Source: Streptomyces sp. RPA4-2
Lineage (GTDB): Bacteria; Actinomycetota; Actinomycetes; Streptomycetales; Streptomycetaceae
DNA length: 64,000 nt
Direction of reading: 5' to 3'
Assembly: GCF_012273515.2 (NCBI RefSeq)
Contig: NZ_CP050975.2
Location: 744,001-808,000 of the forward strand
Part shown: positions 10,101 through 17,235 of the stretch, one piece after another
Layout of the letters: every line of letters starts with the position of its first letter
How positions within the stretch are numbered: position 1 is the first letter of the stretch
Program-made: the position numbers and the translations under genes
Notes under the pieces: model-generated
Seen by the model: the letters and a program-made list of their open reading frames with translations, nothing else
What the model was told of the DNA's origin: nothing
Database searches by the model: none

Positions 10101-11204
10101 GAACTCCTTGGTCAGCGTCGACCCGGGGTCGGACTTCGCGGAGGCGCGCACGTCGACGGCCCCGAGCGCACGGTTCCAGTCCGCCTTCGACTGCGCACGC
10201 GCCTGGTCGAAGGTGAGGTGGCCCACCTCGTTCCGCTGGTCGGTCGCGGCCTGTTCGGCGCTGATCGGCGACAGCGTGACGCGCAGCTCGATGTCCTGAC
10301 CGGCGGACTTGTCGAACCCGAGGACGGCGCCGGTGTCGGCGCCGTCCTGCGTGCTCGCGTCGCTCAGCTTGCCGTCGCCGCCCCAACTCTTCAGGGAGGT
10401 CACGGGTACGTTCGTGGTGGCGTCGTAATACAGCTGGTACGAGGCGCCGTTGAACGACCCGGCGATGAGCCCGCTGATCGAGCTGGTCCCGTCCGGGAGC
10501 GTCGTCGCCTTCATGGTCGAGCGGGTGCGGCTGGTGAAGTTGTTCGCCAGGTCGAGGACGAGCTCGGGGTCCGACCCGGCGGGGAAGCTGTACCGTTCGA
10601 GCGCCGTGCGCGTCGTCGCGGTCATCTCGGCCTTGATGCTGCCGGGGTCCTGCGTCACCGACGACGCGGTTCCGGAGACCGACCCGAGCCCCACCTGGTA
10701 GTAGCCGGGCGTCGCGGTCTCGTCGTCGTGGCTGTACGTGTGGGCGTACGTGCTCGGGGCGGGGCGCTTGTCGTACCGCACGGACGTCGGGACGACCAAC
10801 AGGTCGCCACCGCCTCCCGAGCCGCCGACGCCGTCGAGGTCCGTCGCGGTGAACCCGGCGATGTGGTCCTCGTTGTGGTCGTACCCGGAGTGGTTGCGGT
10901 CCGGCGTGGTCATCGGGTTGACCTTGGCCAGACTGTGCGGTGCCTGGGCGCCCGGCAGGTCGTTGCCGTCGTCACCGGCGGTCGACACGAACGGGTCGAC
11001 GAGTTTCGTGTAGTCCGTGCCGCCTGAGTTCCCCGCGGACGTGGTCGCGGCGGGCAAGGCCGCGGCCGCGCCACCACCCGCCAGCGCGGCGACGCCGAGC
11101 GCCCCGGTGAGCAGCGCGGCGACCGCCGCGCGCAGTGGCCGGCGGTGCCGGCCGGTTCTCGGCAGGACCCCGACGGGCATGGGTGGATGGGATCTGATGG
11201 GCAC
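4182..11204 (-). CDS. Secreted GH92 mannosidase fused to class A acid phosphatase (PAP2), 2340 aa
   Basis: GTG start with GGAGAGG upstream; signal peptide about residues 19-50. Residues ~65-815 are glycoside hydrolase family 92 (VDPFVSTAG, FTYYDGWSTWDDFR, APYLFNYVGEP, DNDAGTMS). Asp718 fits the conserved base position. Where GH92 alpha-mannosidases have Glu in EGNxWQY, this protein has Gln591 (LYQGTLWQY). Next come a FIVAR-like helix pair, three CBM6-like beta-sandwich segments (~1030-1460), two FIVAR repeats (~1470-1600) and two fibronectin III domains (~1607-1790). Residues ~1800-2160 form a phosphatase with the complete signature: K1935-x6-R1942-P, PSGH 1974-1977, and R2010-x5-H2016-x3-D2020. 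A cadherin-like sandwich and a Gly-rich tail close it, with no membrane anchor. I infer that it removes mannose from, and then dephosphorylates, phosphorylated mannans such as yeast cell-wall glycans. Confidence 0.93.
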   Translation of the reverse strand: MPIRSHPPMPVGVLPRTGRHRRPLRAAVAALLTGALGVAALAGGGAAAALPAATTSAGNSGGTDYTKLVDPFVSTAGDDGNDLPGAQAPHSLAKVNPMTTPDRNHSGYDHNEDHIAGFTATDLDGVGGSGGGGDLLVVPTSVRYDKRPAPSTYAHTYSHDDETATPGYYQVGLGSVSGTASSVTQDPGSIKAEMTATTRTALERYSFPAGSDPELVLDLANNFTSRTRSTMKATTLPDGTSSISGLIAGSFNGASYQLYYDATTNVPVTSLKSWGGDGKLSDASTQDGADTGAVLGFDKSAGQDIELRVTLSPISAEQAATDQRNEVGHLTFDQARAQSKADWNRALGAVDVRASAKSDPGSTLTKEFYTHLYRMYALPVNATSTSGTYRGADGAVHKANGFTYYDGWSTWDDFRKYSVEAYIDPATYRDMVQSLVELFADARASGKSLSSLTHSVPTVRWERSAVLVADALSKGFKNFDRLDEAYPALLSYSGYYTGAQLRQGYVTGDPGTTVQRGYDQWALSVIADALGKKADAKKLRTQSTMAIDNLVKSDAWTAADGTKVGLLTPRASGGDWQSADYEKFEAAGLYQGTLWQYHWYDAYDMGGLIKAMGGDKAGKAAVKHMFGEDSSVDDGSTMLHSNANEIDLQAPYLFNYVGEPSLTQKWVRAIYTGTTWNRYIATGSTNEAPSSGGQFTPPVKTQVYKLSPNGFLPTMDNDAGTMSTMFVGAALGLFPVTAGSSQFQIGSPFFDSTTISYANGSRFTVKADGVSPSNYYVQSATLNGKRFDNTWLDYSQIISGGTLDFTMGSKPSQWGAHTKPAYSLNTDSGDTGDGGAGTGKGDTVVSARPGTVDTAANGSVDGGVQLTLSGPASFAARKGTSLTKTGAATVTGLPGGVTADLRVTGSRTATLSLTGTTQVDAHFGITFADAAFAHGVRASTVHGTGISPTDPLVISAAAVHRKALGALVDQASLVRSGNYSDGSWTLFRSALERARTVLADTTSATGTVMAADAALRSAVDTLTIDEGGYAVLQAESPDQKEGPSLVSERNNSDGNLGGVTEGSWERYTKLDFGGVAPRTISVRYANSQATNAKPSSVDIHAGAADGPVVATVQLPGTGGWQYYSTVQAAVTDPAALLNASSATFVFHAPAGQQWVSNFDWHQFSPYEVSTSPTTTLATLTAVNSTTTGGGSAPLNLSNGIFENVTNGAWAEWKDTDLRDGADTVTVRYDKPQSRAASDSHIELHLGSKDGPKTVSVPLDYSGSGWGTIATTSVHLDPSVFTGVQDVYADFVSSTQSASQPYVGNVYSLALTQDTNAPVGFDATAFRANSGGGLKSEPVGWTGSGSTTDLGGTYDGAWLNYGDVDFGASPKSTVTITYVNNSARCGTGSAAQLYLDSFDAANPGTPYATVPLPVTGAAWSSGGTTSLTLPKAISGTHTVYLRLTTTPDSSHPYVANLGRITFNHVETPAVTDKSALRKAIEQYEGLSADAARYDTIDFGVYRRELAAARTLVDADGVTQLEADTQTRSLTLAAKQLIPVPRLRLEDLVTTASALQDARYTDASWKAFTKALAEAKTAVASDTATDATLAARYDALQRAMSALTTKPRTVPAAPDRVSATSSGTSVTVAWAPPKDTGGSPVTGYKVTLDDGHQIEIRDPDSRSTTFTWLRAGKSYTARVRAVNTVGTSSPSAATAPVVTAGGKPQKPTVTGVVTDGKQVRVTWRPAGDGGFPVIGYTVALGDGTTAHLSATTDTALLTTAGKAKAHTATVTAITLAGTSDDSVTTGSADNSVATASADASDPTYVASPFPDETLNATYTSDKWPGTGDGTDYFYDLLNGIDDLGSGILGADTKVSQGTRLTAENDKIAVRINNAATQKEVDRAEVDATNSSTVTMADSLGSRLGQIYSDALKGGQLPKTNALFSRVTQNLDKVDAAKNHYGYLRPYVRLGFVGDGGSIYESQDGSYGSLATSGSYPSGHTYGGYEAGTVLATLLPELAPSILARTSEYGDNRIVLGFHYPLDVMGGRISGQATVAHRWADPDFAKLLTQAHTEMENVLLAQCEKEGYGDTLAACEGDSYAGLSKAQDVDLYTRRLTYGFSQVGKAGQALKTPSDAAALLITAFPDLTAEQRTQILEQTATDSGYPLDLTADGGASWQRINLAAAMAAKVVVGADGSVTVKNFADATKASVADAKALTVGGAAIDGFDPNVSTYVVDWPKNARIPAVSAVPAQSGARVKVTDGSSVLSSSGHKFTARTIKVTSANGSVTRTYTIGFQLTDRDDRPVAAGGTSGYRDAGGSSLWSLSGLSGPGGIGTGLIGGTGLRSGAEWARPMGVRGAKGTM

Positions 11205-11593
11205 GTAACCTCTCCAGCGTCGTCATACGCACGCACGGTTCGGCCCCACCAGAAGACAACGTTGTCAGCCCGGGGCACCGGGCGCGCAACCCAGGGTGAG
11301 ACGGAAGTGAACACACAGGATGGCACCCGAACACCGGATTGCACCCCGCCGCGTTCACAACCTCCGCCATGAGACACGGAGAAGGCGTACAACGGGCGAA
11401 CAATATTCGTACAGCACGCGCGTACCGGACGCCACGAAGACGACGCGCAGGCAAAGCGGTCATGGAGCCCCAAGGGTGAAGCGCCGTCAGCCGATGCTTC
11501 TCCTACGCCTCGTACCCGGCACACCTCGGTGCAGGACAAGCCCGCCGCCCGGAACAGGCGTGGGCCTCCCGCGAGCGGCCAGGGGATGAGAAA
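11205..11593. other. Divergent intergenic region between GH92 gene and EACC1 gene
   Basis: 389 bases without a convincing gene. It must hold the promoters of both divergent units. It contains the 12-bp palindrome at 11255-11266 and, around 11395-11410, a locally AT-rich stretch with CGAACAATATTCG. I could not assign -35/-10 boxes with confidence. Confidence 0.6.
11255..11266. promoter_or_regulatory. LacI-family-type operator GACAACGTTGTC
   Basis: A perfect 12-bp palindrome with the central CG typical of LacI-family operators, 51 bases upstream of the GH92 start. Such sites commonly repress Streptomyces glycoside hydrolase genes until the sugar appears. No lacI-like gene is in the window, so the regulator would act from elsewhere. 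Confidence 0.55.
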
Positions 11594-12034
11594 GTGATGG
11601 GCGTGACGGACGACACGGAGGATGCGAGCGCCACCGTACTGCTGACCGCGGGCGACGACGCGAGCGCGAACGAACTGCGTTCCTTACAGACGTGGTTGAA
11701 CGATGTCGATGAGGTCCGGGGCCGTGCTGAGCTGAGGGAGGGCCCGCCGGTCCCCGGCACGCTGGGACCGGTCGTCGACGGACTGCTCGTGACTCTCGGG
11801 CCGGGCGGCGCCGTCACCGCGCTGGCGACCGCGCTGGTCGCCTGGATCCGGCACCGGCGCAGTGAGGTGACCCTCAAGGTGACCCGCGGCGACGGCGCGT
11901 CCTTCGAGGTGTCGGCGAAGCGGGTCCAGTTGCTGAGCGCCGCCGAACTGCGCGGATTCGTGGGCGAGTTGGCCGCACAACTGGCCTCGGATGAAACAGC
12001 GGCCCGGCCGGATGCGGACGCCGGTCCGTCATGA
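11594..12034 (+). CDS. Effector-associated constant component EACC1 family protein
   Basis: Up to 146 residues; GTG 11594 or ATG 11597 could start it. An N-terminal LRSLQTWLND helix, a central Gly-rich amphipathic segment (VVDGLLVTLGPGGAVTALATAL) ending AWIRHRR, and a small C-terminal beta/alpha part (VTLKVTRGDGASFEV) match the EACC1 pattern. Comparative genomics describes EACC1 as the constant partner of caspase, trypsin-like and NTPase effectors in actinobacterial conflict systems. The stop overlaps the start of the caspase-nSTAND gene (ATGA), so the two should be made together. Codon 31 is TTA (11684-11686), suggesting bldA-dependent translation. The molecular role of EACC1 is not established. 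Confidence 0.8.
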   Translation: MMGVTDDTEDASATVLLTAGDDASANELRSLQTWLNDVDEVRGRAELREGPPVPGTLGPVVDGLLVTLGPGGAVTALATALVAWIRHRRSEVTLKVTRGDGASFEVSAKRVQLLSAAELRGFVGELAAQLASDETAARPDADAGPS

Positions 12035-15000
12035 CGGATCTGACGGGGGACGGTGTCCGGATCCTGCTGATCGGCACGCAGACCCATGCGGGGCCGACAC
12101 TGACGTCCGTGCCCGCCGTGTCCCGCACGGTCGAAGAGCTGCACCGCAAGCTCCTGACGGTATGCCGGGTACGGCCCGCATCGATACGAACGGTCCTTGA
12201 TCCTCCCGACGCATGGATGATGGCCGCCGCCATCGCGGAGGAGGCACAGCGCGCCCAGGCCGTACTGCTGATCTACTACGTGGGCCATGGCCTGATCGGG
12301 CCCGGGGACGAGCTGTACCTGGCCGCGACCAGCACCGACCGGCTGACCCCCGGCCTCGCCGCCCACCAGGCACTGCCGTTGTCCGCGCTCCAGCAGGCCC
12401 TCACTGTCTGCCGGGCCTCGTCCGTCGTCGTCGTGCTCGACTGCTGTTTCTCCGGGCGCGCCAAGCTCGGCGCCGGCGCCCCGCCCCCGGCGATCACGCT
12501 GCCCGGAGCGCATGGAATCCACCTCCTGGCCTCGGCCGAGCAGTTGGCGCTGGCCCCGGAGGACGCCGACTACACCGCTTTCACCGGCGAACTGATCAAC
12601 CTGCTCGACCGTGGCGACCCCCGCGGGCCCCGGCTGCTGACTCTCGACGCCGTCTACGACTTCCTGTTCCGCACCTTGCGGGCCAAGGGCGGACCGCTGC
12701 CGCGCCGCCAGGCGGGTGACCGCTCGGGGGACCTGGTGATCGCGGTGAACGCCGCCCAGCCGGAGCCGGCGACCGATCCGGAGGACGAGGCCGGAACCGT
12801 ACCGGGGCGCTGCCCCTACCTCGGCCTCGAAGCATTCGCCGTCGACGACGCCGAACTGTTCCACGGACGGGAGCGACTCGTCGAGGAGCTCCTGGAGGCG
12901 GCCGCCGGAGCGATGAGCGCCGGACGGCCGGTGATCGTCGTCGGGCCGTCGGGTGTGGGCAAGACGTCGCTGCTGCACGCCGGGCTGCTGGCCGCGTTGC
13001 GCCGGGGCGCCCCACAGCTACCGGGGTCCACCGGGTGGCCATGGACAGTGCTCACGCCCGGCGACGATCCGGTGCACGCGCTGGCCGCCGTGCTGTATCC
13101 GGACGGCCCCGCCGGGGCCGACGCCCTGATCGAGGACCCCGGATCGGCCGTACCGCTGGCCCGACGGTTCTTGGAGGACCGCGGTCACGACCGGCTGGTG
13201 CTGGTGGTCGACCGGCTGGAGGAGTTGTTCACCGCCGGCGAGCGGGAACGTACGGCGTTCTGCGCCGCGCTGGCGGCGCTGGCCGCGGACGGCGGGCGCA
13301 CCCTCGTCGTCATGGCGCTGCGCGCCGACTTCTACGGCCAGGCCCAGGCGCTGCCTGTCCTGGCCGCGGTCCTGCGGGAGCACCAGGTACAGGCCGCGCC
13401 CATGCGGTTGGAAGAGCTGCGGGCCGCGATCGAGGAGCCCGCCGCCACGGTCGGGGTCCGGCTGGACGAGGGCCTGGCAGACCTGGTGTTGCACGAACTC
13501 GACGCCGTGAATCCACCAGGACCGCAGGCCGGCAGTCTGCCGTTGCTCTCCCACGCCTTGCGGGCGACCTGGTCCCAGGGCGGCGGCGGCCGCCTGACCG
13601 TCGCCGGTTACCGCGCGAGCGGCGGAGTCGTCGCCGCGCTGGCGACCACCGCCGACCGCGTCTACGGCGAACTCGACGCCGGGGGCCAGGATGCGCTGCG
13701 TCACATGCTGCCCCGCCTGGTGCGGATCGGCGACGGCACCGTGGACACCGGGCGCCCTGCCGACCGCGATGCGCTTCTCGACGGCACGTCGAACCGTCGG
13801 GCGGCCGAGGACGCGCTGCACCGCTTGGCCCGGGAGCGGCTGCTGGTCCTCCACGAGCGAACCGTACGGCTCAGTCATGACGCGCTGCTCCGGGCGTGGC
13901 CGCGACTGCACGGCTGGATCGACGCGGACCGCGACTGGCTGCGTATCCGGCAGCAGTTGGCCGCCGACGCCGACGTGTGGTGGCGGTCCGATCACGACCC
14001 GGCCCTGCTGTACCGGGGGAGCAAGCTGGCCGCGGCTCGGGAAGGCGCCGCGAACGCGGGACGCGCCAAGGCCTACGAACCACGGCTGACGGAGTTCCTC
14101 GACGCGTCCTTGCGCCAGGAACGGCGCTCGGCGCGGGTGCGTACCGCCGCACTCACGGTACTGGTCGTGCTCTTCCTGCTCGCGACGGCCGGCGGCGTCA
14201 CCGCAACCGTCTACCAGCATCAGGCCGATGCTCAGCGTCGCCATGCCGTGGCCCGCCTGGTGGCGACCGAGGCCGCCGGCCTGCGTGACACCCAGCCGGG
14301 CCTCGCCAAGCAACTCAGCGTCGCGGCCTACCGGATGGATCCGGGAATCAGCGTCGCCCCGCTCATCTCGATGCTCGAGACCCCTGGTTCCTACGACAGC
14401 CAGGACTCCGTCGTCGACATCGCCCGCACCGGCGACGGCCGCACGATGGCCTTGTCGACCGGTCTGTCCGTCGTCCTGTGGAGGACGTCGGGGGGACGGG
14501 CGGCCACCATCGACCTGCCCGGCGCCGGAGCCGTCGCGCTCAGTCCCGATGGGCGGCTGCTCGCGGCGCTCGCCCCACCCTCGGCCCCAACACCCCGGCC
14601 CAGTACCGGCGAGAACGCGGCGACAGTGCACCTCTGGTCCATCGCCGATCCCGCGCACCCGTCCCGACTCCCCCTGCCGCGGGCCCCGTCCCAGGCGGTC
14701 ACCGCTCTCGCTTTCGCCCCCGACGGCCACCTGCTCGCCTTGGGCACCGCCGCCGGCGCCGTCCGCAGATGGAATCTCACTGATCCCGAGTCACCAAGAG
14801 CCCTGGCGGAACTCACCGGGCCCAGCGCCCAGGTGGACTCCCTCGCTTTCACGCCCGGCAGCCACCTGCTGGCCGCGTCCGACGCCGACGGCAGGGTCCG
14901 GCTGTGGGACACCACCGACCCGGATCGCACCGCCCCGGTGTCGACGATGACCGGCTCGCCACCCCCCACCACGAAGCCGCACGGGATACCGCACCGCGTC

Positions 15001-16491
15001 TCCTTCCGTGCCGACGGCACCGTACTGGCCGCGCCCGGGGACGGTCACTCCGATGGTGTGCGCCTGTGGGGTCTCGCCGACCCACGACATCCGAAGCTGC
15101 TGGCGAAGCTCAACAACACCTTGCAGGACTGCACCGACCAGCTGATCTCCACCGCCTTCAGCCCTGCCGGTGACCTGCTCGCCACGCCCTGCGGCACCGA
15201 GGTGTACCTGTGGGACACGACCGACCCGGCGCACACCGTCCAGGTCAACGAGCTCACCGAACCCGACACCTACCAAAGCGGTGCCGTCCCCGCGCTCTTC
15301 GCCCCGAGCCGCGCTCCGGTGCTTCTCCTGCACGCCACGACCACGGGCGTCCACGTGTGGGACGTCACCAACGCACCACGCCTGGGCGCGGCTTCCAGCC
15401 TCGGCACCTCCCCTTCGGGCTTCGATCTCACCGCGCAGTTCAGCGGCGGCAGCCGGCGGCTGCTCATCGTCCACGGCGCCGACCATGCCGCCCTGTGGGA
15501 CATGTCCGGACCGCCTCCCCACCGCAAGCTGGCCGATCTGCCCGGCAGCGGGGACCCCGCCTCGGGCGCGGCCGCGTTCAGTCCCGACGGCAGCGTCCTG
15601 GCCGACGCCGAAAGGGCGGGCGGTGCCCCCGTCGTCCGGCTGCGCGACACCGCTCATCCGAAAGCGGTGCTCACGACCCTCCCCGGTCTCGCCAACGGTG
15701 TCGGAGCCCTCGCGTACAGCGCGGACGGCCACGTCCTGGCCGTCTCGGACACCGGAGACGCCACCCATCAGGCCGCACCGTCGACGGTTCACTTGTTCGA
15801 TGTGAGTCGGCCGGCGCATCCCCGGCGGCTCGCCGTCATCCATGCCAGGGCCTTCCACTTGGTCTTCTCCCCCCGCGGCCGTCTGCTCGTCGGCACTTTT
15901 GACGGTCGGCTGCTGCTGTGGGACACCACCGACGCCCGGCACCCGGTCGCGGGGACGCCACGACGGCTCACCCCGGGCTCGCTCGACGCCGTACCCGCGT
16001 TCCGCGGAGACGGACGCCTGCTCGCCGTCACGGACACAGGTGACACCGTCCGCCTGTGGTCCGTCGAGCACAATCGGATCGCGGCGGAACCAGTGGGCGC
16101 GATACGTGCTCTCGGCACCGGCGGATCAATCGCGTTCACCCCGGACGGCCGCACTCTCGCCATGACCAGCACCGGCTCGCTCACCGGCTTCGCCGGGACC
16201 GCCCTGGGCCACATCGAACTGTGGGACGTGACCGACCCCGCGATCCCGGTCTGGCGCGCCTCGTTCGGCTTCAACCAGGTGGACCTCGGGGGTGAGAGCA
16301 TCTCCTTCAGCCCGCAGAGTCCCACCCCCTACCTCGCGGTGACCAGCAGCGTCGTGGCCGTGTGGAACGTCGAACCGAGCTCCGTCGTCAGGCATGTATG
16401 CCTGAGCGCCGGCGAGCCCGTCAGCCGGGCGCAATGGGCGCGGTACGTCCCGGACTTGCCCTTCCACGCGCCGTGCCCGGCAGGACGGTGA
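12031..16491 (+). CDS. Caspase-like / nSTAND NTPase / transmembrane / WD40-repeat conflict-system protein
   Basis: 1486 residues in four parts. Residues ~8-240 are a caspase-like (metacaspase) peptidase with both catalytic motifs: His86 in YYVGHG and the DCCFSG motif with Cys139. Residues ~260-680 are a STAND NTPase of the nSTAND1 type, with CPYLGLEAF, a Walker A GPSGVGKTS (305-313) and a Walker B-like VVDRLEELF (Asp394). A hydrophobic helix at ~705-728 is followed by ~750 residues of WD40-type repeats (LAFSPDG/VRLWD-like motifs) likely to form one or two propellers. A ligand sensed by the propeller would drive NTP-dependent assembly and unleash the protease, by analogy with NLR-like bacterial defence ATPases. 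Topology puts protease and propeller on opposite sides if the helix spans the membrane. It is coupled to EACC1. Confidence 0.93.
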   Translation: MTDLTGDGVRILLIGTQTHAGPTLTSVPAVSRTVEELHRKLLTVCRVRPASIRTVLDPPDAWMMAAAIAEEAQRAQAVLLIYYVGHGLIGPGDELYLAATSTDRLTPGLAAHQALPLSALQQALTVCRASSVVVVLDCCFSGRAKLGAGAPPPAITLPGAHGIHLLASAEQLALAPEDADYTAFTGELINLLDRGDPRGPRLLTLDAVYDFLFRTLRAKGGPLPRRQAGDRSGDLVIAVNAAQPEPATDPEDEAGTVPGRCPYLGLEAFAVDDAELFHGRERLVEELLEAAAGAMSAGRPVIVVGPSGVGKTSLLHAGLLAALRRGAPQLPGSTGWPWTVLTPGDDPVHALAAVLYPDGPAGADALIEDPGSAVPLARRFLEDRGHDRLVLVVDRLEELFTAGERERTAFCAALAALAADGGRTLVVMALRADFYGQAQALPVLAAVLREHQVQAAPMRLEELRAAIEEPAATVGVRLDEGLADLVLHELDAVNPPGPQAGSLPLLSHALRATWSQGGGGRLTVAGYRASGGVVAALATTADRVYGELDAGGQDALRHMLPRLVRIGDGTVDTGRPADRDALLDGTSNRRAAEDALHRLARERLLVLHERTVRLSHDALLRAWPRLHGWIDADRDWLRIRQQLAADADVWWRSDHDPALLYRGSKLAAAREGAANAGRAKAYEPRLTEFLDASLRQERRSARVRTAALTVLVVLFLLATAGGVTATVYQHQADAQRRHAVARLVATEAAGLRDTQPGLAKQLSVAAYRMDPGISVAPLISMLETPGSYDSQDSVVDIARTGDGRTMALSTGLSVVLWRTSGGRAATIDLPGAGAVALSPDGRLLAALAPPSAPTPRPSTGENAATVHLWSIADPAHPSRLPLPRAPSQAVTALAFAPDGHLLALGTAAGAVRRWNLTDPESPRALAELTGPSAQVDSLAFTPGSHLLAASDADGRVRLWDTTDPDRTAPVSTMTGSPPPTTKPHGIPHRVSFRADGTVLAAPGDGHSDGVRLWGLADPRHPKLLAKLNNTLQDCTDQLISTAFSPAGDLLATPCGTEVYLWDTTDPAHTVQVNELTEPDTYQSGAVPALFAPSRAPVLLLHATTTGVHVWDVTNAPRLGAASSLGTSPSGFDLTAQFSGGSRRLLIVHGADHAALWDMSGPPPHRKLADLPGSGDPASGAAAFSPDGSVLADAERAGGAPVVRLRDTAHPKAVLTTLPGLANGVGALAYSADGHVLAVSDTGDATHQAAPSTVHLFDVSRPAHPRRLAVIHARAFHLVFSPRGRLLVGTFDGRLLLWDTTDARHPVAGTPRRLTPGSLDAVPAFRGDGRLLAVTDTGDTVRLWSVEHNRIAAEPVGAIRALGTGGSIAFTPDGRTLAMTSTGSLTGFAGTALGHIELWDVTDPAIPVWRASFGFNQVDLGGESISFSPQSPTPYLAVTSSVVAVWNVEPSSVVRHVCLSAGEPVSRAQWARYVPDLPFHAPCPAGR

Positions 16492-16505
16492 AGTGGCGAT
16501 CCGGG

Positions 16506-16534
16506 CCGGGTGCCACCCAGGGAGGATCACCCGG
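16506..16534. terminator. Weak hairpin between convergent genes
   Basis: CCGGGTG pairs with CACCCGG across a 15-base loop, between the WD40 protein gene (+) and the sigma-partner gene (-). The stem has only 7 pairs, so termination is tentative. Confidence 0.35.
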
Positions 16535-16572
16535 GCGGAAGCACCGGGCGACCTCTTCAAGGGGTCGTAGCC

Positions 16573-17235
16573 CTACCGATACACGTGCTCCGGGGGCGCG
16601 ACCGCGTCGCAGGTCAGCTTCGTGTTCCTGGGCACGAGGCGCTCGACCGACCCGGGATTGCCGTGCACGGCGGCCAGTTGTGCCTTGTCGAGGTAGCCGA
16701 TGAACAGCTGGGTGTTCGGCGGCATGTGCTCCGGCCTGAAGATGAAGGTGACTCTCCCGTCGTCCTCGCGTACTCCTTCCCGTACGCGATCCACCCCGGC
16801 GCCCTCGCCCGACGGAGTCAGCTTCCCGTCATCGTCAGGTCCCTTGCAGAAGACACCGGTCTTGATGAGGACGGGGAACCCTGCCTTACGCAGGGCCGCC
16901 TCCAGGCCGGCGTGGTCGGTGAAGTACCGCTGCTTGTCGAAGGTGGCATGGATGGTGCCGTCCTTCTGGGTGTCCACGGTGTACGCGACGGTGTGGATGT
17001 GCACGTCCGCACCCGACGTGGCGACGGCCGGTGGCGCGGTCGACGGGCGGGAGAGGACCGACGCGCCGACAGCCAGGCCGGCGGTGAGGGCGACCGCGGT
17101 GACCCCCATGACCCGGCGGCGCCGCTTGCGTGCGTGCCCCTCAGCGACGATCTCCTCGACCGGCGTGGAGAGACGGACGTCGTCCAGTGAATGCCTCAGT
17201 GCGTCCAGCAGCCGGGTGGTTTCCGTGTCGTTCAT
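16573..17235 (-). CDS. Membrane protein paired with ECF sigma factor (possible anti-sigma)
   Basis: 220 residues. The cytosolic N-terminus begins MNDTETTRLLDALRHSLDDV and carries an Arg-rich stretch (36-41). One transmembrane helix (~42-62) precedes an extracytoplasmic domain of ~155 residues, with two cysteines (KTGVFCKGPDDD and LTCDAV). Its ATG overlaps the stop of the upstream sigma gene (ATGA at 17232-17235). Position and topology are those of an anti-sigma or signalling partner, but I see no zinc-binding HxxxCxxC motif, so a classical ZAS anti-sigma is unlikely. The external domain is not recognised. Confidence 0.75.
   Translation of the reverse strand: MNDTETTRLLDALRHSLDDVRLSTPVEEIVAEGHARKRRRRVMGVTAVALTAGLAVGASVLSRPSTAPPAVATSGADVHIHTVAYTVDTQKDGTIHATFDKQRYFTDHAGLEAALRKAGFPVLIKTGVFCKGPDDDGKLTPSGEGAGVDRVREGVREDDGRVTFIFRPEHMPPNTQLFIGYLDKAQLAAVHGNPGSVERLVPRNTKLTCDAVAPPEHVYR

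Noticed and set aside
6816..11027. A 1403-codon open frame antisense to the GH92-phosphatase gene
   Set aside because: It is the GC-driven shadow of a gene with clear domains; its product is Arg/Val/Gly-rich with no recognisable family.
11395..11415. CGAACAATATTCG as a LexA (SOS) box
   Set aside because: The half-sites CGAAC/GTTCG do not both match, so the resemblance is partial.
13018..14730. A 570-codon frame antisense to the caspase-nSTAND gene
   Set aside because: Same reason: no ribosome site and shadow composition opposite a confidently coding gene.
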